Positions 51,845 to 60,964 of a DNA stretch of 64,000 bases are shown here, in pieces. Made by a program: the position numbers and the translations under genes. Where the stretch lies: contig JAFQUB010000031.1 in the NCBI GenBank assembly GCA_017408735.1, forward strand, positions 1 through 64,000, written 5' to 3'. Source of the stretch: Lachnospiraceae bacterium. GTDB taxonomy: Bacteria; Bacillota; Clostridia; Lachnospirales; Lachnospiraceae. The first letter of the stretch is position 1; every line of letters begins with the position of its first letter. The notes below the pieces were generated by a model that was not told the origin of the DNA, did not search any database, and saw nothing but the letters and a program-made list of their open reading frames with translations.

Positions 51845-52510
51845 GTGAAAAAAGAAGATATAATGAAGCATATTGAGCATACTATGTTGAAACCTATTGC
51901 AGATTGGGAAAGTATAGAAAAGCTGTGTAAGGAGGCACTCAGGTATGGAACAGCATCTGTGTGTATCCCATCTTGTTATGTAAAAAGAGTGAAAGAGAAT
52001 TTTCATGACAAAATAAATATTTGTACGGTAGTGGGATTTCCTTTGGGATATTGCAATACCGAAGCAAAATTAGAAGAAACCACACAGGCACTTGCAGACG
52101 GCGCTTCTGAGATAGATATGGTAATCAATATCTGTGATGTGAAAAACAAAGAATATGTAAAAGTAGAAGAAGAAATTCGTGCATTAAAGAAATGTTGTGG
52201 AGAAAAAATACTAAAGGTAATTATTGAAACATGTTATTTGACAGAAGAAGAAAAAATACGTATGTGCCAGGCAGTGACAAATGCCGGTGCGGATTACATT
52301 AAAACTTCCACAGGATTTGGAAGTGGTGGAGCAACTATGGAAGATGTGCTTTTGATGAAGGAACATATAGGTCCGGAAGTGAAAATAAAAGCAGCAGGTG
52401 GTATAAAAAGTGTGCAAGATATGGAAGATTTTTTGAAAGCGGGATGTGAGCGCTTAGGCACCAGTTCCGGAATTGCTCTGCTGTTGGGAAAGGAATCAGG
52501 AGGCTATTAA
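51845..52510 (+). CDS. deoC: Deoxyribose-phosphate aldolase DeoC
   Basis: DeoC cleaves 2-deoxyribose-5-phosphate to acetaldehyde and glyceraldehyde-3-phosphate in nucleoside salvage. The 221-residue protein has CTVVGFPLGYCNTEAKLEE, EIDMVINI, KVIIETCYLTEEEK, and the Schiff-base Lys in DYIKTSTGFGSGGAT near residue 148, followed by KIKAAGGIKS. The start is GTG at 51845, 6 bases after GGAGGG. It overlaps nothing and leads a two-gene operon. Confidence 0.95.
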   Translation: MKKEDIMKHIEHTMLKPIADWESIEKLCKEALRYGTASVCIPSCYVKRVKENFHDKINICTVVGFPLGYCNTEAKLEETTQALADGASEIDMVINICDVKNKEYVKVEEEIRALKKCCGEKILKVIIETCYLTEEEKIRMCQAVTNAGADYIKTSTGFGSGGATMEDVLLMKEHIGPEVKIKAAGGIKSVQDMEDFLKAGCERLGTSSGIALLLGKESGGY

Positions 52511-52511
52511 A

Positions 52512-54314
52512 ATGATAAGAGAGCGAATGGAGCAGCTGCGCCAGAAAATGAAACAGGAGCAGATTGATTTGTATTATATTCCCACTGCTGATTTTCATCA
52601 GTCAGAATATGTGGGGGAGTATTTTAAATGCAGGGAGTTTATGAGTGGATTTACAGGCTCAGCAGGAAGTCTTGTGGTTACCAAGGAGGAAGCCTGTCTT
52701 TTTACAGACGGGCGTTACCATATTCAGGCAGAACAGGAATTACAAAACAGTGGTATTCATCTGTTTAAGTGCGGAGAAACCAACATTCCAAACGAAGAAG
52801 AGTATATAGAAGTATATATGAAAAACCATAATACGTTTGGGTTTGATGGCAGAGTAGTGTCAGCTTCCTTTGTGGAACAGTTGCTGGAACAGACAAAGCT
52901 TTCCGAAAATGCCGTTATTTATAAAAAAGATTTGGTAAATGAAATCTGGTATAGCCGTCCGGTTGTTTCTAAGGAAGAAGTTTATGTGCTGGAACCATGG
53001 CAAACGGGAGAGAATGTCACAGAAAAAATAATCAGAATTCGAAAAGAAATGGAGAAGGCAGGTGCCCAGGTGCATGTAATGGCATCTTTGGATGATATCG
53101 CATGGACATTCAATTTAAGAGGAAAAGATGTAAAACACAATCCGGTCTTTTTAGCCTTTGCAGTAATTATGCAGGACGCTGTTTGTATATATTTGGCTGA
53201 GGAAGCGGTGACCGAAGCTGTGAAAGCATATCTTAAGGAAAATAAAATAACTTGGAAGAAGTATAATGATGTATATGAAGATGTGGCTGGTTTTAGAGAA
53301 AATCATACTATTTTACTAGACAAAGAAACCATAAATTATCGTTTGTATAAAAGCATTCCTGACAAGTGCAGTATTGTAAATCAGATGAATCCTGCCGCCA
53401 AAATGAAAGCTGTGAAAAATCAGACGGAAATTGAAAATACAAGAAAAGCACATATTCGGGATGGTCTTGCCGTTACCAGATTTATTCATTATGTGAAAGA
53501 AAAAGCAGGTACAGGCATTACAGAATATGAGGCTGCCTGCTATTTGGATGAATTGCGCAAAGATACAGAAAATTGTTTCGATTTAAGCTTTGAAACCATT
53601 TCAGCCTATGGTGCCAATGCAGCCATGATGCATTACAGTGCAAAAGAAGAAAGCAGCGCAGTTATCCAAAAGGAAGGTTTTCTTTTGGTGGATTCCGGGG
53701 GACAGTATAAGGAGGGTACTACAGATGTAACAAGAACTATTGCGGTGGGGAGTTTAACATCGGAGATGAAAAAGCATTATACACTGACCTTGGTTGGAAT
53801 GTTACGTTTGATGAATGCGCGGTTTTTATATGGCTGTACCGGAAGAAATCTGGATATTTTAGCAAGAGGACCTTTGTGGGAGCATGGGATTGATTATCGC
53901 TGCGGAACCGGTCATGGTGTGGGACATATTTTGAACGTCCATGAAGGACCAAATGCATTTCGCTGGAAACAGCGCAAGGGCTTGCCTGAGTGTGAATTAG
54001 AGGAAGGGATGATTACCACAGATGAGCCGGGAGTTTATCTGGAAAATCAGTATGGCATACGAATTGAAAATGAGCTGTTATGCGTGAAAGATACAGAAAA
54101 TGAATGGGGACAGTTTATGAAATTTGAATGTCTCACCTTTGTGCCGGTGGAGAGGGAAGCCATAGACACAGATTACATGGAAAAGCGAGATATTGAAATG
54201 CTGAATGCATACCAAAAACAGGTATATGAGAAACTTTCTCCGTTTATGACAGGAGAAGAAAAACAGTGGCTGGAAGAATATACCAAAGAAATTGTTTCGA
54301 AAAAGAGCGAATAA
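52512..54314 (+). CDS. Aminopeptidase P family protein (M24 metallopeptidase)
   Basis: The 600-residue protein is a long APP-type enzyme: two creatinase/prolidase N-terminal domains (about residues 1-310) and a C-terminal pita-bread M24 domain. Metal ligands are visible in LVDSGGQYKEGTTDVTRT (two Asp), GTGHGVGHILNVHEGP (His), TTDEPGVY (Glu) and GIRIENELLC (Glu). It removes N-terminal residues preceding proline. The start at ATG 52512 uses GGAGG at the end of deoC, and the preceding stop is one base away, so translation is likely coupled. Confidence 0.93.
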   Translation: MIRERMEQLRQKMKQEQIDLYYIPTADFHQSEYVGEYFKCREFMSGFTGSAGSLVVTKEEACLFTDGRYHIQAEQELQNSGIHLFKCGETNIPNEEEYIEVYMKNHNTFGFDGRVVSASFVEQLLEQTKLSENAVIYKKDLVNEIWYSRPVVSKEEVYVLEPWQTGENVTEKIIRIRKEMEKAGAQVHVMASLDDIAWTFNLRGKDVKHNPVFLAFAVIMQDAVCIYLAEEAVTEAVKAYLKENKITWKKYNDVYEDVAGFRENHTILLDKETINYRLYKSIPDKCSIVNQMNPAAKMKAVKNQTEIENTRKAHIRDGLAVTRFIHYVKEKAGTGITEYEAACYLDELRKDTENCFDLSFETISAYGANAAMMHYSAKEESSAVIQKEGFLLVDSGGQYKEGTTDVTRTIAVGSLTSEMKKHYTLTLVGMLRLMNARFLYGCTGRNLDILARGPLWEHGIDYRCGTGHGVGHILNVHEGPNAFRWKQRKGLPECELEEGMITTDEPGVYLENQYGIRIENELLCVKDTENEWGQFMKFECLTFVPVEREAIDTDYMEKRDIEMLNAYQKQVYEKLSPFMTGEEKQWLEEYTKEIVSKKSE

Positions 54315-54368
54315 TCACACAATTTATATTAAATTTATATAAAAGGACGTAAAAAATAGTATGGATTA

Positions 54369-54397
54369 TTGACAAATTACAAAAAAAATGCGATAAT
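54369..54397 (+). promoter_or_regulatory. Sigma-A promoter for pckA
   Basis: TTGACA (54369-54374) and GATAAT (54392-54397) with a 17-base spacer lie about 90 bases before the pckA ATG. Confidence 0.8.
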
Positions 54398-54494
54398 CAT
54401 GAACAAATGGTGGGCAAAGCTGGGGGTACATTTCAGTATAGCTTTCCACTTTTACATTTTGAAAGTGAATATAAATTATGAAGGAGGACAAAAC

Positions 54495-56198
54495 ATGTCA
54501 ACAAAAGCTTATTATCCAATTTCAGAAATCGGTGCCGGAAAACCAGGTTTTTCAAAAACTCGTTCTATCATCGAAGCTGCTTTCTACGGAAATAACGTAG
54601 TAAAGGTAAATACTTTAAAGGAAGCTTATGAATTAGCTAAAAATTCACCGGGAACAATCGTTACAGATATGCCTGTAAAAGACGGTGAAACATTCGGACT
54701 TGAAAAAGACGCGAAAGTATTATTATTCAACGATGGTGCAGTAACAGGACGTTACGCTGCAGCTCGCCGTATCAAAGGTGAACCAGGTGTTGATGAAGTT
54801 AAACTTGATAAAGTAGTTATGGACGCAATCTATGAAACACGTTGGAAAACAATGTATCATGCAGAATGTTTCGTAGGACTTGATCCAGAATTTATGGTAA
54901 AAGCTCATCTTCTTATTCCGGAAGGAGAAGAAAACATCCTTTACAACTGGATGATTAACTTCCAGTATATGTCAGATGAATATGTTAAGATGTACAAGAA
55001 CTCCAAACCGGTTGGCGATGGAAAAGAACCAGATATCTACATCTTCTCAGACCCACAGTGGGCTCCACATGACGCACCGGACGTTGATTATAGCTGTTTA
55101 AGTGACCCATTAACACTTTGCTATTTCGATACAAACGAAAACTGTGCAGCAATCCTTGGTATGAGATACTTTGGTGAACACAAAAAAGGTACTCTTACAA
55201 TGGCTTGGGCTCTTGCTAACAGAAATGGTTATGCATCCTGCCACGGTGGACAGAAAGAATATATCTTAAATGACGGAAGCAAATTCGTTGCATCTGTATA
55301 CGGTTTATCAGGATCTGGTAAATCTACACTTACACACGCTAAACATGGAGGAAAATACGAAATCAAAGTTCTTCATGATGATGCGTTCATCATCAACACA
55401 GATACATGTGCATCTGTAGCATTAGAACCAACATATTTCGATAAGACAGCAGATTATCCTACAGGATGTCCAGATAATGAATACTTATTAACAGCACAGA
55501 ACTGTTCTGCAACATTAGATGAAGATGGTAAGCTTCAGTTAGTAACAGAGGATATCAGAAATGGTAACGGACGTGCAATCAAATCTAAATTATGGTCACC
55601 AAACCGTGTAGATAAGATTGATGCTCCGGTTAACGCAATCTTCTGGATTATGAAAGACCCTACAATTCCACCAGTAGTGAAATTAAAAGGTTCTGCATTA
55701 GCTTCTGTTATGGGTGCTACACTTGCAACAAAGACATCTACAGCTGAACGTGTTGCTGCAGGAACAGACTTAAATGCTATTCGTATCGTACCATACGCTA
55801 ACCCATTCAGAACTTATCCATTAGTAAATGACTATGAAAAGTTCAAAAAGTTAGTAGAAGAAAAGAACGTAGACTGCTACATTGTTAACACAGGTGATTT
55901 CATGGGTACAAAGGTAAAACCTGCTGATACATTAGGAATCCTTGAAACAATCGTAGAAGGAAAAGCTAAGTTCGAAAAATGGGGTAACTTCGAAGATATC
56001 GAAATCATGAATGACTGGTCTGGAAAGACAGCAGACTTTACTCCAAACTTACAGGATGCTTCTTACGTTGCTGAATTAAAAGCAGCTATGGAAACTCGTG
56101 TAAAAGCTGTAAAAGACTTCGCAGAAAAGAAAGAAGGATATGACAAACTTCCGGATGAAGCTTTAGCAGCATTAGAAAAGCTTGTTAAAGAAATCTAA
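54495..56198 (+). CDS. pckA: ATP-dependent phosphoenolpyruvate carboxykinase
   Basis: PckA interconverts oxaloacetate and phosphoenolpyruvate with ATP/ADP and may run in the carboxylating direction in fermenting gut bacteria. The 567-residue protein has the kinase-1a P-loop GLSGSGKST (residues 270-278) and the metal-binding HDDAFIIN that follows it. The CHGGQKEYI and ALEPTYFDKTADYPTG segments are family features. Codon use is strongly biased towards frequent codons, indicating high expression, similar to rpsA. The ATG at 54495 has AAGGAGG; the ORF from 54369 would begin inside the promoter. A terminator follows. Confidence 0.95.
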   Translation: MSTKAYYPISEIGAGKPGFSKTRSIIEAAFYGNNVVKVNTLKEAYELAKNSPGTIVTDMPVKDGETFGLEKDAKVLLFNDGAVTGRYAAARRIKGEPGVDEVKLDKVVMDAIYETRWKTMYHAECFVGLDPEFMVKAHLLIPEGEENILYNWMINFQYMSDEYVKMYKNSKPVGDGKEPDIYIFSDPQWAPHDAPDVDYSCLSDPLTLCYFDTNENCAAILGMRYFGEHKKGTLTMAWALANRNGYASCHGGQKEYILNDGSKFVASVYGLSGSGKSTLTHAKHGGKYEIKVLHDDAFIINTDTCASVALEPTYFDKTADYPTGCPDNEYLLTAQNCSATLDEDGKLQLVTEDIRNGNGRAIKSKLWSPNRVDKIDAPVNAIFWIMKDPTIPPVVKLKGSALASVMGATLATKTSTAERVAAGTDLNAIRIVPYANPFRTYPLVNDYEKFKKLVEEKNVDCYIVNTGDFMGTKVKPADTLGILETIVEGKAKFEKWGNFEDIEIMNDWSGKTADFTPNLQDASYVAELKAAMETRVKAVKDFAEKKEGYDKLPDEALAALEKLVKEI

Positions 56199-56230
56199 TT
56201 GTTATAGTTAGGTTAACAATTAATTACAGG

Positions 56231-56262
56231 AATCACTGTGTCCATTGGGCACAGTGATTTTC
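56231..56262 (+). terminator. Intrinsic terminator after pckA
   Basis: A 10 bp stem (AATCACTGTG at 56231-56240, complement 56250-56259) continues into a short T-run. Confidence 0.75.
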
Positions 56263-56410
56263 TGTATGTGAAACAGGAACACACTGGGAAAAAACGCAAA
56301 AAGAACGTATTTTCCAGTGTTGTCAAGAGGTATATTTGCAAAGAATTTATATACAAATTTGTAAGATATATAGAAATATTACATTTTCATTACAAGTAGT
56401 GAATTAATAC

Positions 56411-56439
56411 TTGAAAATTCGCATATACTAAGGTATAAT
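56411..56439 (+). promoter_or_regulatory. Sigma-A promoter of the 6S RNA gene
   Basis: TTGAAA (56411-56416) and TATAAT (56434-56439), 17 bases apart, direct transcription starting near 56446. Confidence 0.85.
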
Positions 56440-56445
56440 CAAAAC

Positions 56446-56630
56446 ATAAATAAGTCCTGAGGTGTTCGATACTCCTGCTATTTTGAACCTACATTTATGT
56501 TTATGGGATTCCTATATTGCAAATCGGATGTCAAGCCGTCATTACGCAGCGGAAGGCTGAAGAGATGTTGCGGTTACCCACCTAGCTCTGCTAGGCGTCA
56601 AAATGCAGGAACCGGCATTTTGGGTTATTA
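56446..56630 (+). ncRNA. ssrS: 6S RNA
   Basis: The region has its own promoter and terminator and no open frame. It begins with AAGTCCTGAGGTGTT, close to the start of Bacillus-type 6S RNA. A TCCTGCTATTTTGA segment (56473-56486) pairs with TCAAAATGCAGGA (56598-56610) to form a long irregular stem, and A/T ends (ATAA with TTAT) can close it. A central unpaired region holds the sequence CGGTTACCCACCTAG seen in clostridial relatives. 6S RNA binds sigma-A RNA polymerase and regulates it in stationary phase. The ends are approximate. Confidence 0.8.
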
Positions 56631-56663
56631 AGATGGGAAGCAAGTTTGCTTCCCATCTTTTTG
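56631..56663 (+). terminator. Intrinsic terminator of the 6S RNA
   Basis: A 12 bp stem (AGATGGGAAGCA at 56631-56642, complement 56647-56658) with a 4-base loop ends in TTTT. Confidence 0.9.
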
Positions 56664-56710
56664 CATAAACAACAAGTCAGGAAAATTGCTAAAATAGGGA
56701 GGCAAGTATA

Positions 56711-58960
56711 TTGAAGTTGAATAGTATGAAAAATGAACGAATCCGAAAAAAATGTATTGCAATCGTTTTGTGTATGCTGTTGCTGATTATTATGCTGGTT
56801 GTAGCGGTCAATACGAATAAGAATCAGAACCAGGAGGGAGAATACATTACATCGGAGGATGCTTCCCGGTTATTAGAATATATTACGCAAAAGAAGTTTG
56901 ATGAAGCATTTTGGGATGGTGACAAATATGTTACCGTGCAAAAAGGCAGGGAAATCTATTCTGAATTGTGCGGAAGTGCAGCTATCTATCCGATTAGTGG
57001 AAAAGGGGATAAGAAGAAGCTGACAGAAGAAGAATGGATTACCATTTATATGGAATGTGTTGAAAAGCTTGGAATGTCTGATTTGGTGTATCAGACAGAT
57101 TATATGATGCTGGCTGAAACGTCCGGCGAAGAAAATCAGAATAAGATATATACCGAAAAAGGTTTGGTGGAATATCAGGGGATTGATATTTCCAAAGAAA
57201 AATATAAGAACAACACGTATTTAATGTACGATAAGGTTATCATATTTAAGATTGCTGAAAAAGAAGATGAAGTGCAGTTGAAAAATGTTTGGCTTGATAA
57301 ATACAGCGATAATGTACTTCGTATTTATACCATGGATGGTTATGTGGATTTGACAGGTGTATCTTTAGAAGAAGCTGTAGAAGAAACCATTGCAGATATT
57401 ACCTTTGGACAGGGACAGGTTAAAAATGTTGCTTTGAAAAAGGATTTGATTCATGGTAAGATTTTGTCTCTCAGTGAAGAAGGAATAGAAATTGAGGGAT
57501 ATGGAAAATTACAATATGAAGAGGGTTTTTCTATTTATAGAACTTATGCGGAACTTTCTGTGGGCGGAAAGAAAGATTTGGTTGTAGGTTATGACGTGGC
57601 AGAGTTTGTTGTTGGTGATGGGAAATTATGTGCTGCATTGGTGCGAAAAACGCCGGATATGGAAAATATCAGAGTGTTAATCAAAAGCACGGGATATGAA
57701 GAGATTTACCATGATAAGATGGAAATTCAGGTTACAGAGGATACCATGATAAAACATGGTGATACTGAAGAAACAATCAATGCAGGTGAAACACTGGAAT
57801 TGACACCGGATAGTACATGGCTGCAAGAGGGCAGAGTATATATTACTCCGGTGAATAGTACCGGAAGAATCACCTTGTTATCCATAGAACGAAATTGTGG
57901 GCAGCCTTCTTATCGGGGCAAGTTTGAAATTGCTAAAGTGAATGGAAGATTGATTATAGTAAATGAGGTTCTTCTGGAAGAATATTTATATCATGTGGTT
58001 CCAAGTGAAATGCCGCAGAATTATGGTATTGAGGCGTTAAAAACGCAGGCGGTTTGTGCCAGAAGTTATGCGTATAATCAGATTTTGTATAATGGATGTG
58101 CTCAGTATGGCGCCCATGTAGATGACAGTGTAAGTTATCAGGTATATCATAATGTTGAAGCAAATGAAGAGGCCACCAGAGCGGTAAAAGAAACTTGTGG
58201 TCAGGTAGCTGTTTATAATGACCAGGTTATTGATGCTTACTATTATTCCACTTCTTGTGGAGTAACAACAGATGCAGGGATTTGGGACTCAGCTGAGGAA
58301 AAACCATATATTAGCAGTCACACCGTCAATGAGAACAGAGAGTATTTAGACCTTACTACAGAAGAAGCGTTTGGTGCTTTTATTAAGGATAAGTCTTATC
58401 CGGCGTATGACAGTGATGTGCAGTGGTATCGCTGGACAACAAGAGTTACTTTGGAGCAGTTAAAGAGAAATATTGATACAAACATGATGAGCCGTTATGA
58501 GGCAAATCCGAAAAATATTCTTACCCGCAACGAAGAGGGCGAGTATGAAAGTGTTCCTATTGATACAGTAGGTACTATAAAATCAATTAATATTACAAAA
58601 CGTGGTAAGGGTGGTGTTGCTACAGAAATGATTATTAAGGGCAGCAAGAACACGGTAAAAGTATTGACAGAATACAATATTCGTCTGTTCCTTGCCCCGG
58701 TAAACAGTAAGCTGAAACGAAATGATGGAACATACATTGATAGCCTTTCTATGCTGCCAAGTGCTTATACAACAGCACTTCCGGTTGTGGATGAAGAAGA
58801 CAATAAGACTGTTGTGGCATATGAAATGTCCGGTGGAGGATATGGTCATGGTGCCGGTATGAGCCAGAATGGAGCTAAATCCATGGCTGCGAAGGGAAAA
58901 ACATATGAAGAGATATTAAAATTTTTCTATGAAGGAATTGAATTGAAAGAACTATATTAA
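56711..58960 (+). CDS. Large SpoIID/LytB-domain membrane protein
   Basis: The 749-residue protein has an N-terminal membrane segment (about residues 15-35), a long extracytoplasmic region of about 350 residues that I do not recognise, and a SpoIID/LytB domain (about 420-749). The domain shows VVPSEMPQNYGIEALKTQAVCARSYAY, YYSTSCGVTTDAGIW and the terminal GYGHGAGMSQNGAKSMAAKG. SpoIID is a peptidoglycan-cleaving lytic transglycosylase of spore engulfment, but standard SpoIID is about 340 residues, so this long form may have a different role. The start is TTG at 56711, 8 bases after GGGAGG; the first in-frame ATG is 15 bases later. It is preceded by 6S RNA. Confidence 0.85.
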   Translation: MKLNSMKNERIRKKCIAIVLCMLLLIIMLVVAVNTNKNQNQEGEYITSEDASRLLEYITQKKFDEAFWDGDKYVTVQKGREIYSELCGSAAIYPISGKGDKKKLTEEEWITIYMECVEKLGMSDLVYQTDYMMLAETSGEENQNKIYTEKGLVEYQGIDISKEKYKNNTYLMYDKVIIFKIAEKEDEVQLKNVWLDKYSDNVLRIYTMDGYVDLTGVSLEEAVEETIADITFGQGQVKNVALKKDLIHGKILSLSEEGIEIEGYGKLQYEEGFSIYRTYAELSVGGKKDLVVGYDVAEFVVGDGKLCAALVRKTPDMENIRVLIKSTGYEEIYHDKMEIQVTEDTMIKHGDTEETINAGETLELTPDSTWLQEGRVYITPVNSTGRITLLSIERNCGQPSYRGKFEIAKVNGRLIIVNEVLLEEYLYHVVPSEMPQNYGIEALKTQAVCARSYAYNQILYNGCAQYGAHVDDSVSYQVYHNVEANEEATRAVKETCGQVAVYNDQVIDAYYYSTSCGVTTDAGIWDSAEEKPYISSHTVNENREYLDLTTEEAFGAFIKDKSYPAYDSDVQWYRWTTRVTLEQLKRNIDTNMMSRYEANPKNILTRNEEGEYESVPIDTVGTIKSINITKRGKGGVATEMIIKGSKNTVKVLTEYNIRLFLAPVNSKLKRNDGTYIDSLSMLPSAYTTALPVVDEEDNKTVVAYEMSGGGYGHGAGMSQNGAKSMAAKGKTYEEILKFFYEGIELKELY

Positions 58961-58972
58961 TTAGGTGAAAAT

Positions 58973-59800
58973 ATGCTGTTGAGTATTTTGAAAATTTATC
59001 AAAAAATGCAAAGCTTTACGAATGAGTTAAATGAAAAACATGTAAGTGCATATGCAGCAAAGACAGCATATTTTATCATGTTGTCATTTATACCGATTTT
59101 AATGCTTTTGTTTACACTGCTTCAGTTTACACCCTTGCATAAGGCTGATGTGTTATCTTTGTTTGTGGGAGTTTTTCCCTCATCCATTGATCCGCTGGTG
59201 ATTTCTATTGTTGATGAAATATACGGAAAATCCGGCACGCTAATTTCGATTTCTGCTATTATAGTGTTGTGGACAGCCGGAAAAGGAATTACAGCCATAA
59301 TTCAGGGGCTGAATTCCGTATTTGATGTGAAGGAAACAAGAAATTACCTGGTATTACGAATTTATGGAGCCTTTTATACAGTGTTAATGATCCTTGCCAT
59401 ATTATTGCTGTTGGTTTTGGTGGTATTCGGTAATAAAATTCAGACCAATTTTCTTAGTAATATTCCCTTGATTGGAAGTATTACAGGGGCGATCTTAAAA
59501 AAGAGATATGTGATATCTATCTGTCTTTTGGTGTTGATTTTTGCGGTGATTTATCACTTTATGCCAAATACCAGAATCAGATTTAAATATCAGCTTCCGG
59601 GGGCTGTGTTTACGGCTGCAAGCTGGTCGGCATTTTCGTTTGGTTTTTCGGTGTATGTGGATTATTTTAGTAATATGAGCAATATGTATGGCAGTCTTAC
59701 AACGATAATTATCGTAATGCTATGGTTGTATATGTGTATGTATATCATGTTAATTGGAGCGGTTATTAATGGAATATTGATGAAAAAAAGCGAAATATAA
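58973..59800 (+). CDS. YihY/BrkB-family membrane protein
   Basis: The 275-residue protein has six hydrophobic segments and the YihY (formerly RNase BN-like) landmarks: SAYAAKTAYFIMLSFIPILMLL near residue 25, IIVLWTAGKGITAIIQGLN near 105, and GSLTTIIIVMLWLYMCMYIMLIGAVINGIL at the end. The function of the family is unresolved; it is not a ribonuclease. It is 12 bases after the SpoIID-like gene, so it is likely in one transcript. Confidence 0.88.
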   Translation: MLLSILKIYQKMQSFTNELNEKHVSAYAAKTAYFIMLSFIPILMLLFTLLQFTPLHKADVLSLFVGVFPSSIDPLVISIVDEIYGKSGTLISISAIIVLWTAGKGITAIIQGLNSVFDVKETRNYLVLRIYGAFYTVLMILAILLLLVLVVFGNKIQTNFLSNIPLIGSITGAILKKRYVISICLLVLIFAVIYHFMPNTRIRFKYQLPGAVFTAASWSAFSFGFSVYVDYFSNMSNMYGSLTTIIIVMLWLYMCMYIMLIGAVINGILMKKSEI

Positions 59801-59888
59801 AAACAGACATAAGATGGAAAGAGCTTGCAAGTTCAGCTGTTCTATATTATCATGTTATAAAGAAACTAAGGGAAAAAGGAGAGATATT

Positions 59889-60755
59889 GTGAGTAAAATA
59901 GCGGTTGTTACTGACAGTAATAGTGGAATTACGCAGGAAGAAGCTAAGAACTTGGGGCTTTTTGTTCTTCCTATGCCATTTAATATTAATGATGAAACGT
60001 TTTATGAAGATATAAATTTAACTCAGGAACAGTTTTATGAAAAATTGACAGAAGGAGCAGAGATATTTACTTCTCAGCCGTCAATTGAGACAGTTACTGA
60101 TTTGTGGGAGAAAATATTAAAGGAATATGATGAAATTGTGCATATTCCCATGTCTAGTGGTTTAAGCGGCTCCTGCCAGACTGCCATGATGTTAGCGCAG
60201 GATTATGACGGAAAGGTATTTGTAGTAAATAATCAGCGAATTTCTGTTACTCAGCGTCAATCAGTACTGGATGCCATGGCATTGGCTGAACAGGGAAAAA
60301 GCGGTGCAGAGATCAAGAAAATATTGGAAGATACCAAGTTTGATTCCAGTATCTATATTACTTTGGATACTTTAAAATATTTAAAAAAGGGTGGACGTAT
60401 TACACCGGCGGCAGCAGCCTTGGGAACATTGTTGAAATTAAAACCGGTATTGCAGATTCAGGGCGAAAAGCTGGATGCTTTTTCGAAGGCACGGACTATG
60501 AAGCAGGCAAAAGCCACCATGATTAACGCTATCAAAAATGATATTGCCACAAGATTTTGTCCGGAGGGCGGTTGTAAAGGTATGAAGCTTCAGATTGCCT
60601 ACACCAAAAACAGAGAGGCAGCAGAGGAATTCAAAAAAGAAATTGAAAAAGAATTTCCGGGACTTCCAATCTGCATGGCACCGTTGTCCCTGAGCGTTTC
60701 CTGTCATATCGGCCCGGGAGCGTTGGCGATGGCGTGTACCAAAGATATTGTTTAA
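59889..60755 (+). CDS. DegV-family fatty acid-binding protein
   Basis: DegV proteins such as FakB bind a fatty acid that FakA phosphorylates for membrane lipid synthesis. The 288-residue protein starts KIAVVTDSNSGIT and has the TSQPS motif near residue 60, IPMSSGLSGSCQTA and the LDTLKYLKKGGRI block. No kinase gene fakA is nearby. I start at GTG 59889, with GGAG 7 bases before; the upstream in-frame ATG lacks a site. Confidence 0.9.
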   Translation: MSKIAVVTDSNSGITQEEAKNLGLFVLPMPFNINDETFYEDINLTQEQFYEKLTEGAEIFTSQPSIETVTDLWEKILKEYDEIVHIPMSSGLSGSCQTAMMLAQDYDGKVFVVNNQRISVTQRQSVLDAMALAEQGKSGAEIKKILEDTKFDSSIYITLDTLKYLKKGGRITPAAAALGTLLKLKPVLQIQGEKLDAFSKARTMKQAKATMINAIKNDIATRFCPEGGCKGMKLQIAYTKNREAAEEFKKEIEKEFPGLPICMAPLSLSVSCHIGPGALAMACTKDIV

Positions 60756-60777
60756 GAATATAGAGAATTGATAAAAG

Positions 60778-60814
60778 ACTTTGAGATAGATAAGACTATT
60801 TCAAAGTTTTTTTT
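60778..60814 (+). terminator. Intrinsic terminator after the DegV gene
   Basis: A 12 bp stem (60778-60789 with 60796-60807, one G-U pair) is followed by eight T residues. Confidence 0.88.
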
Positions 60815-60843
60815 GTTGAGAGCAAAAAAACAGAAGGAAAATA

Positions 60844-60872
60844 TTGACAGTGATATAGGCATATGGTAATAT
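60844..60872 (+). promoter_or_regulatory. Sigma-A promoter of the PadR operon
   Basis: TTGACA (60844-60849) and TAATAT (60867-60872) are separated by 17 bases. The 15 bp repeats begin at the -10 element. Confidence 0.8.
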
Positions 60873-60930
60873 GTCAATACAAGATATGTCGAGCAACGAC
60901 ATGTCGATAAGGAATATATCGAGTAACAAT
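60871..60930 (+). promoter_or_regulatory. Operator-like array: four 15 bp repeats with ATGTCG palindrome
   Basis: ATGTCAA (60871), ATGTCGA (60886), ATGTCGA (60901) and ATATCGA (60916) recur with an exact 15-base period. The second and third flank a perfect inverted repeat, ATGTCG-N5-CGACAT (60886-60902), which fits the ATGT...ACAT pattern of PadR operators. Lying from the -10 through the initial transcribed region, it suggests repression by the PadR protein encoded immediately downstream. Confidence 0.6.
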
Positions 60931-60964
60931 AGTGTAGCACAACAAAATATGGCGGGTGATTATA

